Source: Candidatus Babelota bacterium (GTDB lineage Bacteria; Babelota; Babeliae; Babelales; Babelaceae). Taken from it: a DNA stretch of 64,000 bases. Within the stretch, counting starts at the first letter, position 1. The number at the start of each line of letters is the position of its first letter. The stretch lies in NCBI GenBank assembly GCA_023379005.1, contig JAMCTG010000005.1, positions 186,001 to 250,000 of the forward strand, read 5' to 3'. The notes beneath the pieces were generated by a model that saw nothing but the letters and a program-made list of their open reading frames with translations, searched no databases and had not been told where the DNA came from. Positions 1-8,140 of this stretch are shown one piece after another. Position numbers and translations under genes: made by a program.

Positions 1-1048
1 CATTAATTAAAAAATATATTTTACCATCTTCTTCTTTGACATTTACAACAATGTCCCAAAACCCAAAATTATGATAAATGTCTGCTATCTCTTGTGCCAA
101 TAATGAAGGTGATATTAAAAGAAGTGAATCTCCAAAATATAGCATTCTAGAAAGCAATTGGTTTGTAGTAAAAAAGTGATTCCCAAAAAAAATGAATTTT
201 CTTTTATTTTGCAAATCAATTTCAAAATTTAAAATTATTTTATTTTTTTTTGATGAAAAATTTTTATTAAATTTAATTTTGCTAAATAAATAACCTTTTT
301 TTGCTAAATATTTTTTTAAATTTTCTATATGTTCATTTATCAGATTTTTACTATAAATATTTTTTTTAAGTGAATTTAAAAAGTTAACTTGAATTTTTTG
401 TTTTAATTTTAAATGATCATTATTTATTTTTTTTGATTTAAATTGTAAATCAATATCCTCAATTACATATCTATCTAAATTTTCTAAATGTAATTTAACA
501 ATCACTGACTTTGTTTTTGGATTATAATCTATTTTATCTGTAACATTTGCAGACAAAAATCCATCGGCGTGAAGATCTTTGATAATTTTTGAAATAAAAT
601 GTTTATGCTTGTTCTCATCAAAAAATTCACCAACTTCAAAATGATAATTTCTTAAATATTTTTCTTTGTTCCGCAGCCTGCCCTTAATTCGTACGTTTTC
701 AAAAGTCCTATAACTGTGTAGTTTTAATAAAAGATTAAATTTATTTCCTGTAAGCTTTTTTAAAGACAAAGTGCAAGATTCAAATTTATTTTTCTTTTTT
801 AAGTTCTGTAATAAATTTTTTAAATCAGCTTCATTTGCAAGACCTGGTTTTAAATCAATCAACTTACATTGTTCGAAATCATCAAAGATAACGTCTGAAA
901 ATATTTTTATATCATTTAAGTACAATGGAAATTGAATGTCATTAAAAATAGATTCACTAAACTCATTTTTTAAATTGACGTTTATGTTTTGAGTTTGTGA
1001 TGACCCTATAAAAAATATAAATATGAAAAACAATGATGACAAAAACAC
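1..1048 (-). CDS. BamA/TamA-like outer-membrane assembly protein, POTRA region (partial)
   Basis: An open frame of 349 codons runs off the left edge; only the N-terminal part is visible. After a hydrophobic signal peptide (about residues 1-20), successive segments look like POTRA domains. Each has a beta strand, a GN/G-type turn and a helix followed by a DGFLSANV or NFGFWDIVV strand; the clearest is around FIFFGNHFFTTNQLL. POTRA arrays at the N-terminus are typical of BamA and TamA, which insert beta barrels into the outer membrane, and the barrel would lie outside the window. I chose the GTG at 1048 because a TAA lies two codons upstream and a GGGG motif sits 7 bases before it; TTG codons at 1042 and 1033 are alternatives. 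Two F-terminal barrel proteins in this window are plausible clients. The POTRA family is fairly sure, the exact member is not. Confidence 0.7.
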   Translation of the reverse strand, partial: MFLSSLFFIFIFFIGSSQTQNINVNLKNEFSESIFNDIQFPLYLNDIKIFSDVIFDDFEQCKLIDLKPGLANEADLKNLLQNLKKKNKFESCTLSLKKLTGNKFNLLLKLHSYRTFENVRIKGRLRNKEKYLRNYHFEVGEFFDENKHKHFISKIIKDLHADGFLSANVTDKIDYNPKTKSVIVKLHLENLDRYVIEDIDLQFKSKKINNDHLKLKQKIQVNFLNSLKKNIYSKNLINEHIENLKKYLAKKGYLFSKIKFNKNFSSKKNKIILNFEIDLQNKRKFIFFGNHFFTTNQLLSRMLYFGDSLLLISPSLLAQEIADIYHNFGFWDIVVNVKEEDGKIYFLIN

Positions 1049-1129
1049 AGATTAACCCCAAAAAGTACTTTAATTGTAGCAAAAATTTAAAAAATTATTA
1101 GGATATAAGTAATTATTTTGGGAGAAAAT

Positions 1130-1363
1130 ATGTTAAAAAAGATATTTTTAATTTTTGGATTATTTTTCGGACAAACTTTTGCCATGGATGCAAATGAATT
1201 TAATGCGCTAAGATTGCGCAATAGGATATTTCCTCCAAATCAAATCAGACGTGAATGTAAAGAACTTGCAATTAGTTTAGGATTAGGCGCAGTAGCATTG
1301 TGGTTACTTTTACACAAACATTTTGAGGAAGTTATAAAAGAGGATATTTATCCTACTTTTTGA
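1130..1363 (+). CDS. Small exported protein of unknown function
   Basis: This is a 77-residue protein I do not recognise. The ATG at 1130 is preceded by GGAGAAAAT, a good ribosome-binding site; an in-frame TTG at 1118 would put that site inside the gene, so I prefer the ATG. Residues 1-17 form a Sec signal peptide (MLKKIFLIFGLFFGQTFA) followed at once by M-D, the same A-M-acidic boundary seen in many exported proteins here. A second hydrophobic stretch near residues 47-60 (LGLGAVALWLLLH) suggests a membrane anchor. It lies upstream of and convergent with the acylphosphatase-like gene. Confidence 0.55.
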   Translation: MLKKIFLIFGLFFGQTFAMDANEFNALRLRNRIFPPNQIRRECKELAISLGLGAVALWLLLHKHFEEVIKEDIYPTF

Positions 1364-1404
1364 AAAAATTAAAAAAATTATTTCTGGAACTAATCAAAAA
1401 ATTG

Positions 1405-1680
1405 TTACTCAATAATCCTAAAGACTCCACGATAATCTTTATCTTTTAAAAATGGCTCAACCTCTAAAAATTGATCTGGGTCTTGAATACAAATTGCATG
1501 CAGTTCATCTACAAAAAGATCTACATTTTCCTTTTTGCCGCATGCAACCATTTTCATTTCACCTTCTACCAATTGCACCAAACCCTCAACCTCGTATTTT
1601 TTTGCAACTTTTTGAATAGAACTCATTACGCCACTGGGTTTTGCCGGAATTTGGCATGTGATTTTTAAACACTTATTCAT
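1405..1680 (-). CDS. Acylphosphatase-like small protein
   Basis: The protein has 91 residues from the ATG at 1680, which follows a GGAGAA ribosome-binding site; a longer frame to 1716 lacks one. Length and pattern recall the acylphosphatase fold: an opening strand (KCLKITCQI), a helix ending SIQKVAKKYEVEGLVQLVEGEMKM, then a second helix and strand. The order resembles the family's helix followed by a G-x-V-x-N-x-x-D-G segment. The usual catalytic GxVQGVxFR loop with its arginine is absent; PAKPSGVMSS sits in its place and the N-x-x-D-G is altered. I therefore call fold similarity only, and enzymatic activity is doubtful. Confidence 0.5.
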   Translation of the reverse strand: MNKCLKITCQIPAKPSGVMSSIQKVAKKYEVEGLVQLVEGEMKMVACGKKENVDLFVDELHAICIQDPDQFLEVEPFLKDKDYRGVFRIIE

Positions 1681-1810
1681 TGCTTCTCCTTTTTTTACCA
1701 CTTTCCTTTTCAGCATAAGGTATCAAAACATTTTTACTCCTGTCAAAGATAAATTTGGGTATGATATAAAATTGTAGTATAATTAAAGTAAAAATTTATA
1801 TTTTATTGAC

Positions 1811-1852
1811 AATCATGGTGAGTGATTTCGAAGAAATCGTATCGAACCATTA
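1811..1852 (+). repeat. 42-bp exact dispersed repeat with hairpin, copy 1
   Basis: These 42 bases occur again, identical, at 52856-52897. The core is an inverted repeat, GATTTC-GAA-GAAATC, extendable by two G-T pairs, and TGGT and ACCA lie near the ends. This copy sits just 5' of gltX and ends 9 bases before its ATG, so a transcript from upstream would carry the hairpin in its leader. The other copy lies at the 3' end of a minus-strand gene. The different contexts suggest a mobile or REP-type element rather than a regulator specific to gltX. Confidence 0.8.
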
Positions 1853-1861
1853 GGATTTATT

Positions 1862-3301
1862 ATGAGCATTAATCCAGTAAGAGTACGTTTTGCTCCCTCT
1901 CCTACAGGCATTATGCATTTAGGGAATGTCAGGGCAGCGCTAATTAACTACCTTTTTGCAAGACAAAAAGGTGGAACCTTTATTTTACGCATCGAAGATA
2001 CCGATACTGCTAGAAACATTTCCCATCTGTCTCAAAAAATAATTGATGATCTTGCTTGGCTCGGCCTTAATTATGATGAAGGCCCAGAAAAAAATGGTAT
2101 TTATGCTCCATATTATCAATCTGAGCGAACAGAAATTTATAAAAAACATTTAAAACAACTAGAAGATAATCATCAAGTTTATAGATGTTTTTGCACGGTA
2201 GAAGAATTAGAAAAAAAAAGACAAAGACAAATAGCTTTAAAACAACCTCCAAGATACGACCGTACTTGTGCAAATTTGACACACGATCAAATTGCCCAAA
2301 AATTAAATGATAAAATTCCATTTATTTGGAGATTTAAACTAGATCAAACTCAAAAGATTCATTTTTATGATTTGGCACATAAAGAAATGTATTTTGATCT
2401 TGCAAATTTTGCAGATTTTCCATTAACTCGCCAAGATGGAAGTTTTACTTTTATCTTTGCAAATTTTGTAGATGACATGACAATGAAAATTTCTCATGTT
2501 TTTCGTGGCGAAGATCATCTTACAAATACTGCATGCCAGGTTGCTTTATACAATGCATTTAATGCACCAGTTCCTGTCTTTTGGCATCTGCCTATAATTG
2601 GAAATGCTCAAGGAAAGAAATTGTCAAAAAGAGATTTTGGATTTTCTCTTGATGATTTAAAAAATGCTGGATTTTTGCCTCAAGCAATTTGTAATTATTT
2701 ATCAATAATTGGCGGATCTTTTGAAAAAGAAATAATGTCTTTAGAAGAGTTAATCAGGACTCTTAATTTTGAAGCGATAGCTTCAACCAGTAAAATTAGA
2801 TATGACACAGAAAAATTAAAATGGGTCAATCATAACTGGATAAAAAAAATGGATCCTGAGGACTTATTAAGATCTACAAGATCATTAATTGAAAAAGAGT
2901 TTGCTCAATCTAAATTGATGAAAGATTCTCAATTAATTGAACTTATCAAATATATTCAACCAGAACTATTCACATTAAATGATGTACCTCAGTTAATTAA
3001 ATTTTATTTTTTCAGGCCAGAAATTAACAAAGAAATGTTACATGAATTTAATTTGGAAAAATTAAGTTTGATAATTGAAGAAATTGAAAAAAATCAAAAA
3101 ATAAAAAATTCACAAGAATTAATTGAAACCCTAATCGCATCTGCAAAGCTGCAACAAATTCCAAATAAAGATTTGTATCACGTCATTAGATTATTATTAT
3201 TTGGTTCTTCTAATGGACCAAGCATAAAAGATCTTGCAAATCTTTTAGGACTTAAAGAAACCAAAGAACGATTATTTGTAATTAGAAATTATACTTCTTG
3301 A
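1862..3301 (+). CDS. gltX: Glutamate-tRNA ligase
   Basis: This cytosolic class I aminoacyl-tRNA synthetase charges tRNA-Glu, and in organisms lacking glutaminyl-tRNA synthetase also tRNA-Gln. Its 479 residues are normal for bacterial GluRS. The HIGH motif appears as PSPTGIMHLGN near residues 13-22, the KMSKS loop as KKLSKR at residues 252-257, and the conserved FRGEDHLTNT segment precedes it. The RIEDTDTAR segment near residue 43 is the family's ATP/glutamate region. The C-terminal half is the less conserved anticodon-binding helical domain. It stands alone; the exact 42-bp hairpin repeat lies just upstream, so I see no clean promoter. Its last 13 bases overlap a convergent small ORF. Confidence 0.97.
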   Translation: MSINPVRVRFAPSPTGIMHLGNVRAALINYLFARQKGGTFILRIEDTDTARNISHLSQKIIDDLAWLGLNYDEGPEKNGIYAPYYQSERTEIYKKHLKQLEDNHQVYRCFCTVEELEKKRQRQIALKQPPRYDRTCANLTHDQIAQKLNDKIPFIWRFKLDQTQKIHFYDLAHKEMYFDLANFADFPLTRQDGSFTFIFANFVDDMTMKISHVFRGEDHLTNTACQVALYNAFNAPVPVFWHLPIIGNAQGKKLSKRDFGFSLDDLKNAGFLPQAICNYLSIIGGSFEKEIMSLEELIRTLNFEAIASTSKIRYDTEKLKWVNHNWIKKMDPEDLLRSTRSLIEKEFAQSKLMKDSQLIELIKYIQPELFTLNDVPQLIKFYFFRPEINKEMLHEFNLEKLSLIIEEIEKNQKIKNSQELIETLIASAKLQQIPNKDLYHVIRLLLFGSSNGPSIKDLANLLGLKETKERLFVIRNYTS

Positions 3302-3540
3302 TTTGGATCTTCAAGACGATTTGTCAATTTTTGAAAGTCTGAAATTATATTATACCCAATATAAATTTGCATAATTTTTTCAAACTCTTTTTCTAAATCT
3401 TTAGGAACAAAAAATTCAAAAATACTTTTTTGTTTATCCAAAGTTCTATCAAATGTCAGATGTTCAAAACTTCTTAGAGTAGCTACAAAAAACCAAACAT
3501 CTTTTTGTTTTACTACTGCTTGATAATAATTGCAATACAT
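3289..3540 (-). CDS. Hypothetical protein, 83 aa
   Basis: I do not recognise this small protein. It has no signal peptide and no membrane segment; it starts MYCNYYQAVV, has an aromatic patch WFFVATLRSFEHLTF, and then a charged helix (LEKEFEKIMQIYIGYN). The composition is that of a folded cytosolic protein rather than a chance frame, but no good ribosome-binding site precedes the ATG. It overlaps the 3' end of gltX by 13 bases in convergent orientation, and the GC-rich repeat block lies just upstream of it. Confidence 0.5.
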   Translation of the reverse strand: MYCNYYQAVVKQKDVWFFVATLRSFEHLTFDRTLDKQKSIFEFFVPKDLEKEFEKIMQIYIGYNIISDFQKLTNRLEDPNQEV

Positions 3541-3569
3541 AAAAAATTAATAATTATAGATAATAATAA

Positions 3570-3675
3570 TCCGGCATAGCTTACCGAGTTTGCCGCGTCC
3601 GGCATAGCCAAAGGCGACGACGGAAAGACCGCTCATATTCTGAGCGCCAATCTAAAAAAGATTGGGGAATAAGCG
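3570..3675. repeat. GC-rich palindromic intergenic block
   Basis: This stretch is much richer in G+C than its surroundings and has no ORF. CCGGCATAGC occurs twice (from 3570 and 3598). The second copy begins a segment of the form CCGGCATAGCC-AAA-GGCGACGACGG that resembles the CCGACGTAGC-TTTA-GCGAAGACGG core of the element at 58518-58566. Two perfect hairpins follow: GCTCA/TGAGC (3630-3644) and CCAATCT/AGATTGG with an AAAAA loop (3646-3664). It looks like a REP- or MITE-type composite; a structured RNA cannot be excluded. Confidence 0.6.
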
Positions 3676-3818
3676 TAGCCTGGATTTAACTATATATGTT
3701 ATTTGACATAAAGAAAAGGAATTTGACTACCAATCTTAAATGATGTTATAACTGTAACCAACTACACTTTTAAATTGGCGACTCCTTAGCAGCCAAGACT
3801 ATTTTAGAAAGGATAGTA

Positions 3819-5252
3819 ATGAGCTTAAAAAGTTATGTTAAACTTCTAATTTGCTGCATGGCCGTTTTTAATTTTCCTATTTTGGGCTTTAGCAGTCTTA
3901 ACAAAAATGATCCATATCCAGTTTTTACAGTTCTTGACCCTTATGATTTTTTAACTTCGAGAATAAGAGCTAGTTACAAATATAATGAACCAGATCTGCC
4001 ACCAGAAAGAGCAAATTTATCTATTTCTGGTTATACACAAAAAGCATGTCGAGGCACAGATTTTAAACATAACAAAACAGACCTTGGCAATTTATTGGGA
4101 CCTTGGAACGTAGTAGGGTTTTTTTATGATCCGAATGTAGCACCGCTCTTGCTTAATGCTCTTGGATTACCTTCTAACGTGGCTGAACAAACATGTGTCG
4201 ATTTTATTAAAAGCACGTCAACTGCAGATAGTCAGCAAAGATTTGGATTTTTTGATGTTCCAATTAATTATAGAAAATCTGGAATACGCTTCGAAGCCAA
4301 CTTTATGATAACTTGCGATTTAGGTTTTAGAATAAATTTTGGCGTAGCTGATATTAGACAAACAGCAACATTGAATGATTTAACTTGCAGTGCAACCGCA
4401 TTGACCTGTCTAGCATTCAGTGAAACTACACCATCAACAAATTGCCTTAATACCGACTGCTGTAACAATATAGATTGCTGCGTTCAATCATGGCCATGTG
4501 ATTGCAAAAAATTAGTTATAAATCGTATTATGAAGCAAATTTGTACAATCGGAAAAACTTTAAATTTAGATTTTGATGATTTCCATACAACAGGCTTAGA
4601 AGATCCAATACTTTCTCTTTTCTGGAGAAGAATTTACGAAATTAATAGAAATCGTCCTACTTGGCCATATTTCCTATTTACTCCATATATAGTCGGCGAA
4701 GCTTCATTACCATTCGGAAAAGACATAAATCAAAATAAAGTTTTCAGTTTGCCAACAGGATATAATGGACATGCTTCATTAGGTTTTAGAGGTGGATTTA
4801 GTTTTGATTTTGTAGAAACAATATTACTTGGCATGGAAGCCGGATTTACACACTGGTTTCCTAGAGATTATTGTAATTATCGAATGCCAACAAATTGTTT
4901 ACAAAGTGGTATTTTCCCAACAGGTGCAAATGTACGCATAGAACCTGGAACAAACTGGGAATTTAATATTTCTATGAGTGCGTACCACTTTATTGAAAGA
5001 CTTTCTGTATATATTCAATATGTATATGTAAGCCATGCTCAAGACTGTATTAAGGGTCTTGCCTGCGATACACCATTTTTAACCAAACTAGCATCACAAT
5101 TAACTAAGTTTGAATATCAGGCTATAAATTCAAGTTTATGGTATGATTTATCGCCTGGAATAGCTTTAGGATTTTTGTGGCAGGCTCCTGTAAACAGAAG
5201 AAATGCTTATAGAACCAATACATTTATGGGATCAATAGTTGCTACTTTCTAA
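3819..5252 (+). CDS. Cysteine-rich outer-membrane beta-barrel protein
   Basis: The protein has 477 residues with a signal peptide (about 1-25) and ends in phenylalanine, as expected for a BAM-assembled barrel. The second half alternates aromatic and hydrophobic residues in strand-like segments (SLGFRGGFSFDF, LLGMEAGFTHWF, FNISMSAYHFIERLSVYIQYVYV). A cysteine cluster near residues 209-229 (TNCLNTDCCNNIDCCVQSWPC) suggests disulphide cross-linking, reminiscent of chlamydial major outer-membrane proteins by analogy only. A PTG...NGH segment and an (R/K)(I/V)EPG strand are shared with the barrel at 40672-41904, so the two look paralogous. The ATG follows an AAAGGA site. Likely role: porin or surface protein. 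Confidence 0.75.
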   Translation: MSLKSYVKLLICCMAVFNFPILGFSSLNKNDPYPVFTVLDPYDFLTSRIRASYKYNEPDLPPERANLSISGYTQKACRGTDFKHNKTDLGNLLGPWNVVGFFYDPNVAPLLLNALGLPSNVAEQTCVDFIKSTSTADSQQRFGFFDVPINYRKSGIRFEANFMITCDLGFRINFGVADIRQTATLNDLTCSATALTCLAFSETTPSTNCLNTDCCNNIDCCVQSWPCDCKKLVINRIMKQICTIGKTLNLDFDDFHTTGLEDPILSLFWRRIYEINRNRPTWPYFLFTPYIVGEASLPFGKDINQNKVFSLPTGYNGHASLGFRGGFSFDFVETILLGMEAGFTHWFPRDYCNYRMPTNCLQSGIFPTGANVRIEPGTNWEFNISMSAYHFIERLSVYIQYVYVSHAQDCIKGLACDTPFLTKLASQLTKFEYQAINSSLWYDLSPGIALGFLWQAPVNRRNAYRTNTFMGSIVATF

Positions 5253-5315
5253 TAAATTTGTTATAAAATAGAAGTAGTTTATTTTATGACAAATAACAAA
5301 GGATAAGTGATTTTA

Positions 5316-5525
5316 ATGTCAAAAAAAGCTAATATTGTTGTACAAGTCAATGAAAACATTGAACGCGCTATACGTCAATTAAAGAAAAAAAATGAACGTG
5401 AAGGCGTAGTAAGAGATATGAAACGTATCGTTTATTATGAACCACCTACACAAAAAAGACGTAAAAAATTAATGCGTGCTGTAAGACAAAACTGGATTAG
5501 AATGGCAACCCAAAAGCCAGTTTAA
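5316..5525 (+). CDS. rpsU: 30S ribosomal protein S21
   Basis: This small basic protein (69 residues) of the small ribosomal subunit acts in translation initiation. The family pattern is clear: VVQVNENIERAIRQLKK at the start, then REGVVRDMKR, then YYEPPTQKRRKK. An in-frame GTG at 5307 gives three more residues but lies only three bases from the AAAGGA ribosome-binding site, so I take the ATG at 5316. It leads a translation-linked operon with rbfA six bases downstream. Confidence 0.95.
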   Translation: MSKKANIVVQVNENIERAIRQLKKKNEREGVVRDMKRIVYYEPPTQKRRKKLMRAVRQNWIRMATQKPV

Positions 5526-5531
5526 TTTCTC

Positions 5532-5903
5532 ATGTCTGGTCCTTTAAGAAACATTAAAAAAGCACAAAAAGAGTCTCTTCTATTTAGAGAAATTTCTAGG
5601 CTGTTTATGCAAACAGCGATGGATGATACTAGATTACAAGGCGTAATTTTAAGCAGAGTTTCCCTTTCAGTTGATAAAGGCGTATGTTACATATACTTTT
5701 ATTCATACAAAGGGAAAAAACACTTTGATGAAGTTCTTGAAGTTTTAAAACTTTATAAACCATCATTGCGAAAAGCTCTTTCAAAATTGCCTTCTAGATA
5801 TACTCCTGAACTTGTTTTTAAATATGATGAAGATCTTGAAAAGCAAATGAAGCTTGAAGAAATTCTGGATAAAGTTAAAGAGCAAGATGTAGAACAGGAA
5901 TAA
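5532..5903 (+). CDS. rbfA: Ribosome-binding factor A
   Basis: RbfA binds the immature 30S subunit and assists 16S rRNA maturation and cold adaptation. Its 123 residues match the family. Recognisable parts are an N-terminal helix (ISRLFMQTAM), the strand VILSRVSLSVDKGVCYIYFYSY, the helix EVLEVLKLYKPSLRKALSK and the LPSRYTPELVFKYDEDLE end, which corresponds to the family's R-x-x-P-x-L-x-F motif. It follows rpsU by six bases, and its TAA overlaps the ATG of the prepilin peptidase (TAATG), so the three genes are probably translationally coupled. Confidence 0.93.
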   Translation: MSGPLRNIKKAQKESLLFREISRLFMQTAMDDTRLQGVILSRVSLSVDKGVCYIYFYSYKGKKHFDEVLEVLKLYKPSLRKALSKLPSRYTPELVFKYDEDLEKQMKLEEILDKVKEQDVEQE

Positions 5904-6649
5904 TGATCATATTTATTTTGTTACTTATCTTGCTTTTTTTAATTTACGGTTCTTTTTTAAATATGCTTTCCTATCGCTTAATCAGTGGCGATAGTTTATT
6001 AATTTCTAGATCATTTTGTCCAAACTGCAAAAAAACAATTTCTTGGTATGATCTTATTCCTGTAATTTCTTGGCTCAATTTAAAAGGTAAATGCAGAAAT
6101 TGTAAAAAAAATATTTCTTTTCTTTATCCATTTATCGAAATTTTAACGGCATTAATTTTTACATTAATGATTTTAACAATCGAGCCTAAATTTTGGTTAT
6201 CTTATTTTCTTTATTTTTCTGCGATGATTATAACAATAAGAACAGATCTTGAATTTATGCTTATCTCTAGATTTGCAACTTTATTCTTAATTCCATTCGC
6301 ATTTATTTTTGCTTATTTTAATTTGCTTGAAATTAATTTAATTCATTCCATTCTTGGTTTTATACTTGGCTATTCTATTCTTGCCCTAATGAGTTTTATT
6401 TTTTTTAAAATAAAAAGAGTTCGTGGTATGGGAGAAGGTGACCCTGAAATGTTAGCAACAATTGGCGCATTTACCGGCCCTATTGGCGCATGGGCAGCTT
6501 TAACAATTGGTGCAACTTTAGGATCTATTTATGGAATTTATTTATTAGTTCTTAAAAAAGCAGATTCTTCGACAAGAATTCCGTTCGGTCCATTACTTGC
6601 ATTCGGATCTATAATTTACGTTTTTTTAAAACGATATTTCAATGTTTAA
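5903..6649 (+). CDS. pilD: Type IV prepilin peptidase (leader peptidase/methylase)
   Basis: This is an inner-membrane aspartic protease of 248 residues that cleaves and N-methylates type IV prepilins and pseudopilins. The N-terminal part has the two CxxC pairs of the cytosolic domain (CPNCKKTISW and CRNCKKN). The catalytic aspartates are D115 in IRTDLEF and D180 in GMGEGDPE, the GxGD motif. About seven to eight hydrophobic helices follow the family layout. Its likely substrate in the window is the pilin at 14547-15008. The start overlaps the rbfA stop, so expression is probably tied to a translation operon rather than to pilus genes. Confidence 0.93.
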   Translation: MIIFILLLILLFLIYGSFLNMLSYRLISGDSLLISRSFCPNCKKTISWYDLIPVISWLNLKGKCRNCKKNISFLYPFIEILTALIFTLMILTIEPKFWLSYFLYFSAMIITIRTDLEFMLISRFATLFLIPFAFIFAYFNLLEINLIHSILGFILGYSILALMSFIFFKIKRVRGMGEGDPEMLATIGAFTGPIGAWAALTIGATLGSIYGIYLLVLKKADSSTRIPFGPLLAFGSIIYVFLKRYFNV

Positions 6650-6650
6650 T

Positions 6651-6676
6651 ATGTTATTTTAACAGTTTTTCTTTAT
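6651..6676 (+). terminator. Possible weak Rho-independent terminator
   Basis: A short inverted repeat, TGTTA-TTT-TAACA, is followed by GTTTTTCTTT just after the prepilin peptidase stop. The stem has only five A/T-rich pairs, so this is a weak candidate for the end of the rpsU-rbfA-pilD operon. Confidence 0.25.
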
Positions 6677-6835
6677 CACTAAGCATATCAAAGATTCCAA
6701 ATACAGATTCTAACTGAATAGCTTTATAAAATCTGGCCTATGAATCCGTTGTTTTTTTATTTTAATATTTGTTACAATTAGAATAGAAGAATTTTGTATC
6801 AGAATTTAAAGTGTGTTGTTGGGGAGGTTGAAATT

Positions 6836-7645
6836 ATGAACCTAAAAATTTGGTTAAATTTATTTTTATTAAGTTCTTTTTTGAATTGTGATGCAATGGA
6901 ACAGTTAGAAGAATTTCCTACTTATAATTTGCCAGCAGAATTACAGGTTAAAATTTTTGATTTCCAATTACCAATTTTTGCTAAATCTTTAATTAATCCT
7001 GAAAATTCATTAACTCATAATTTAAAAAATATTTTTTCTGGTATTAAAAAATTGGAAATAAGTTTATCAATACAATTAAATAAAAAACAAAAAAATATAA
7101 TTTATGAAACAATTGGAGAAATATTTAAAAATATTTATTCCAAAGAAGATATTAATAAAACCCTTTTTAACGCTGCAAAAATAAAAAAAGATATTATTCA
7201 GATACTTTTATATTCAGGTGCTGATGTTAATGCAAGAGATGATAGTTTTGGATATACTGCTCTTATAGTGGCAAGCAATAATGGTAATACAGAAATAGTA
7301 AAACTACTGATAGCCAATAATGCCGATGTCAATGCAAGAGATAATGAGGGATATACTGCTCTTATTGAGGCAAGCGGGGCAAGCGGGAATGGTTATATAG
7401 AAATGGCAAAACTACTGATAGCCAATAATGCTAATGTTAATGCAAGTGATAATAATGGAGATACTGCTCTTATATGGGCAAGCCGGGCTGGTTATACAGA
7501 AATAGTAAAAATACTGATAGCCAATAATGCTAATGTTAATGCAAGTAATTTAGGTTATGGAGATACTGCTCTTATATTGGCAAGCGAAAATGGTCATACA
7601 GAAATAGTAAAACTACTTGAAGCAAAAATTAAGGAACAACAATAA
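6836..7645 (+). CDS. Exported ankyrin-repeat protein with F-box-like motif
   Basis: From the ATG at 6836, preceded by GGGGAGG, the protein has 269 residues; the frame is open upstream to 6794 but has no ribosome-binding site there. A signal peptide (about 1-20, ending NCDA-ME) is followed by LPAELQVKIFDF (about 32-43), which resembles the start of an F-box. A helical linker leads into four to five ankyrin repeats (about 120-265) of the form ADVNARDNEGYTALIEAS...IEMAKLLIANN. The last repeats are nearly identical even in DNA, so they were amplified recently. Family knowledge suggests an exported protein-binding effector; the F-box link to host ubiquitin ligase is inference. Confidence 0.85.
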   Translation: MNLKIWLNLFLLSSFLNCDAMEQLEEFPTYNLPAELQVKIFDFQLPIFAKSLINPENSLTHNLKNIFSGIKKLEISLSIQLNKKQKNIIYETIGEIFKNIYSKEDINKTLFNAAKIKKDIIQILLYSGADVNARDDSFGYTALIVASNNGNTEIVKLLIANNADVNARDNEGYTALIEASGASGNGYIEMAKLLIANNANVNASDNNGDTALIWASRAGYTEIVKILIANNANVNASNLGYGDTALILASENGHTEIVKLLEAKIKEQQ

Positions 7646-7651
7646 AAAGTT

Positions 7652-7978
7652 CTATTCGCAATCAATATAATACCAAATAACTCTCCAACCACTCTTTAAA
7701 TTTTTATATATATTCTTAGCATCTTCATCTGTTTCAAAAGTATAATATTGAGATTTGAGCGGAATTAAACCTTTTGCTATAGCCTTCTTAATTTTTGCAA
7801 TAAATGTTCGCTTAGGCTTCATGAAATCTTTTACACGTGGCGCACCCCAATTTTCAAACCATGGAAGTTTAGAAAGCACTGATTCAAACTTTTTAATTTT
7901 ATTTATTTCTCTTATTTCTGCTTTTATTGCAAAGTTCACTGTAGTTATATAGAACATAAAAAATAAAATTTTATTCAT
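7652..7978 (-). CDS. Small exported protein of unknown function
   Basis: The protein has 108 residues with a probable signal peptide (MNKILFFMFYITTVNFAIKA) and a mature part rich in lysine and aromatic residues (LPWFENWGAPRVKDF, then FIAKIKKAIAKG and YYTFETDEDAKNIYKNLKSGW). It is not recognised. The stop lies six bases from the convergent ankyrin gene. The hydrophobic leader together with a normal mature sequence argues for a real gene, but the ribosome-binding site is poor. Confidence 0.5.
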   Translation of the reverse strand: MNKILFFMFYITTVNFAIKAEIREINKIKKFESVLSKLPWFENWGAPRVKDFMKPKRTFIAKIKKAIAKGLIPLKSQYYTFETDEDAKNIYKNLKSGWRVIWYYIDCE

Positions 7979-8140
7979 CTAATCTTTCAACAATATTACA
8001 TTATAAAATTCTTGAGCGGTGATTCTATCATTTTTTTCATTAGATTCAACATATAAAATGTGCAACCATAATTACGGTTGTGCAATTTAAGAATTAATGC
8101 GATAATAGTGCCCGTATTTTTTCATTTTTATGAATGCATT

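Noticed and set aside
7200-7640. Possible CRISPR-like array
   Set aside because: The regular repeats are coding ankyrin units within one open frame, not direct repeats with unrelated spacers.
8071-8095. GCAACC/GGTTGT hairpin as a leader regulator for the PurF-like gene
   Set aside because: It is short with G-T pairs and matches no riboswitch I know, including the purine class.
8078-8140. Upstream TTG extension of the PurF-like gene
   Set aside because: It would place 21 residues before a textbook signal peptide and lacks a ribosome-binding site; the ATG at 8141 is more natural.
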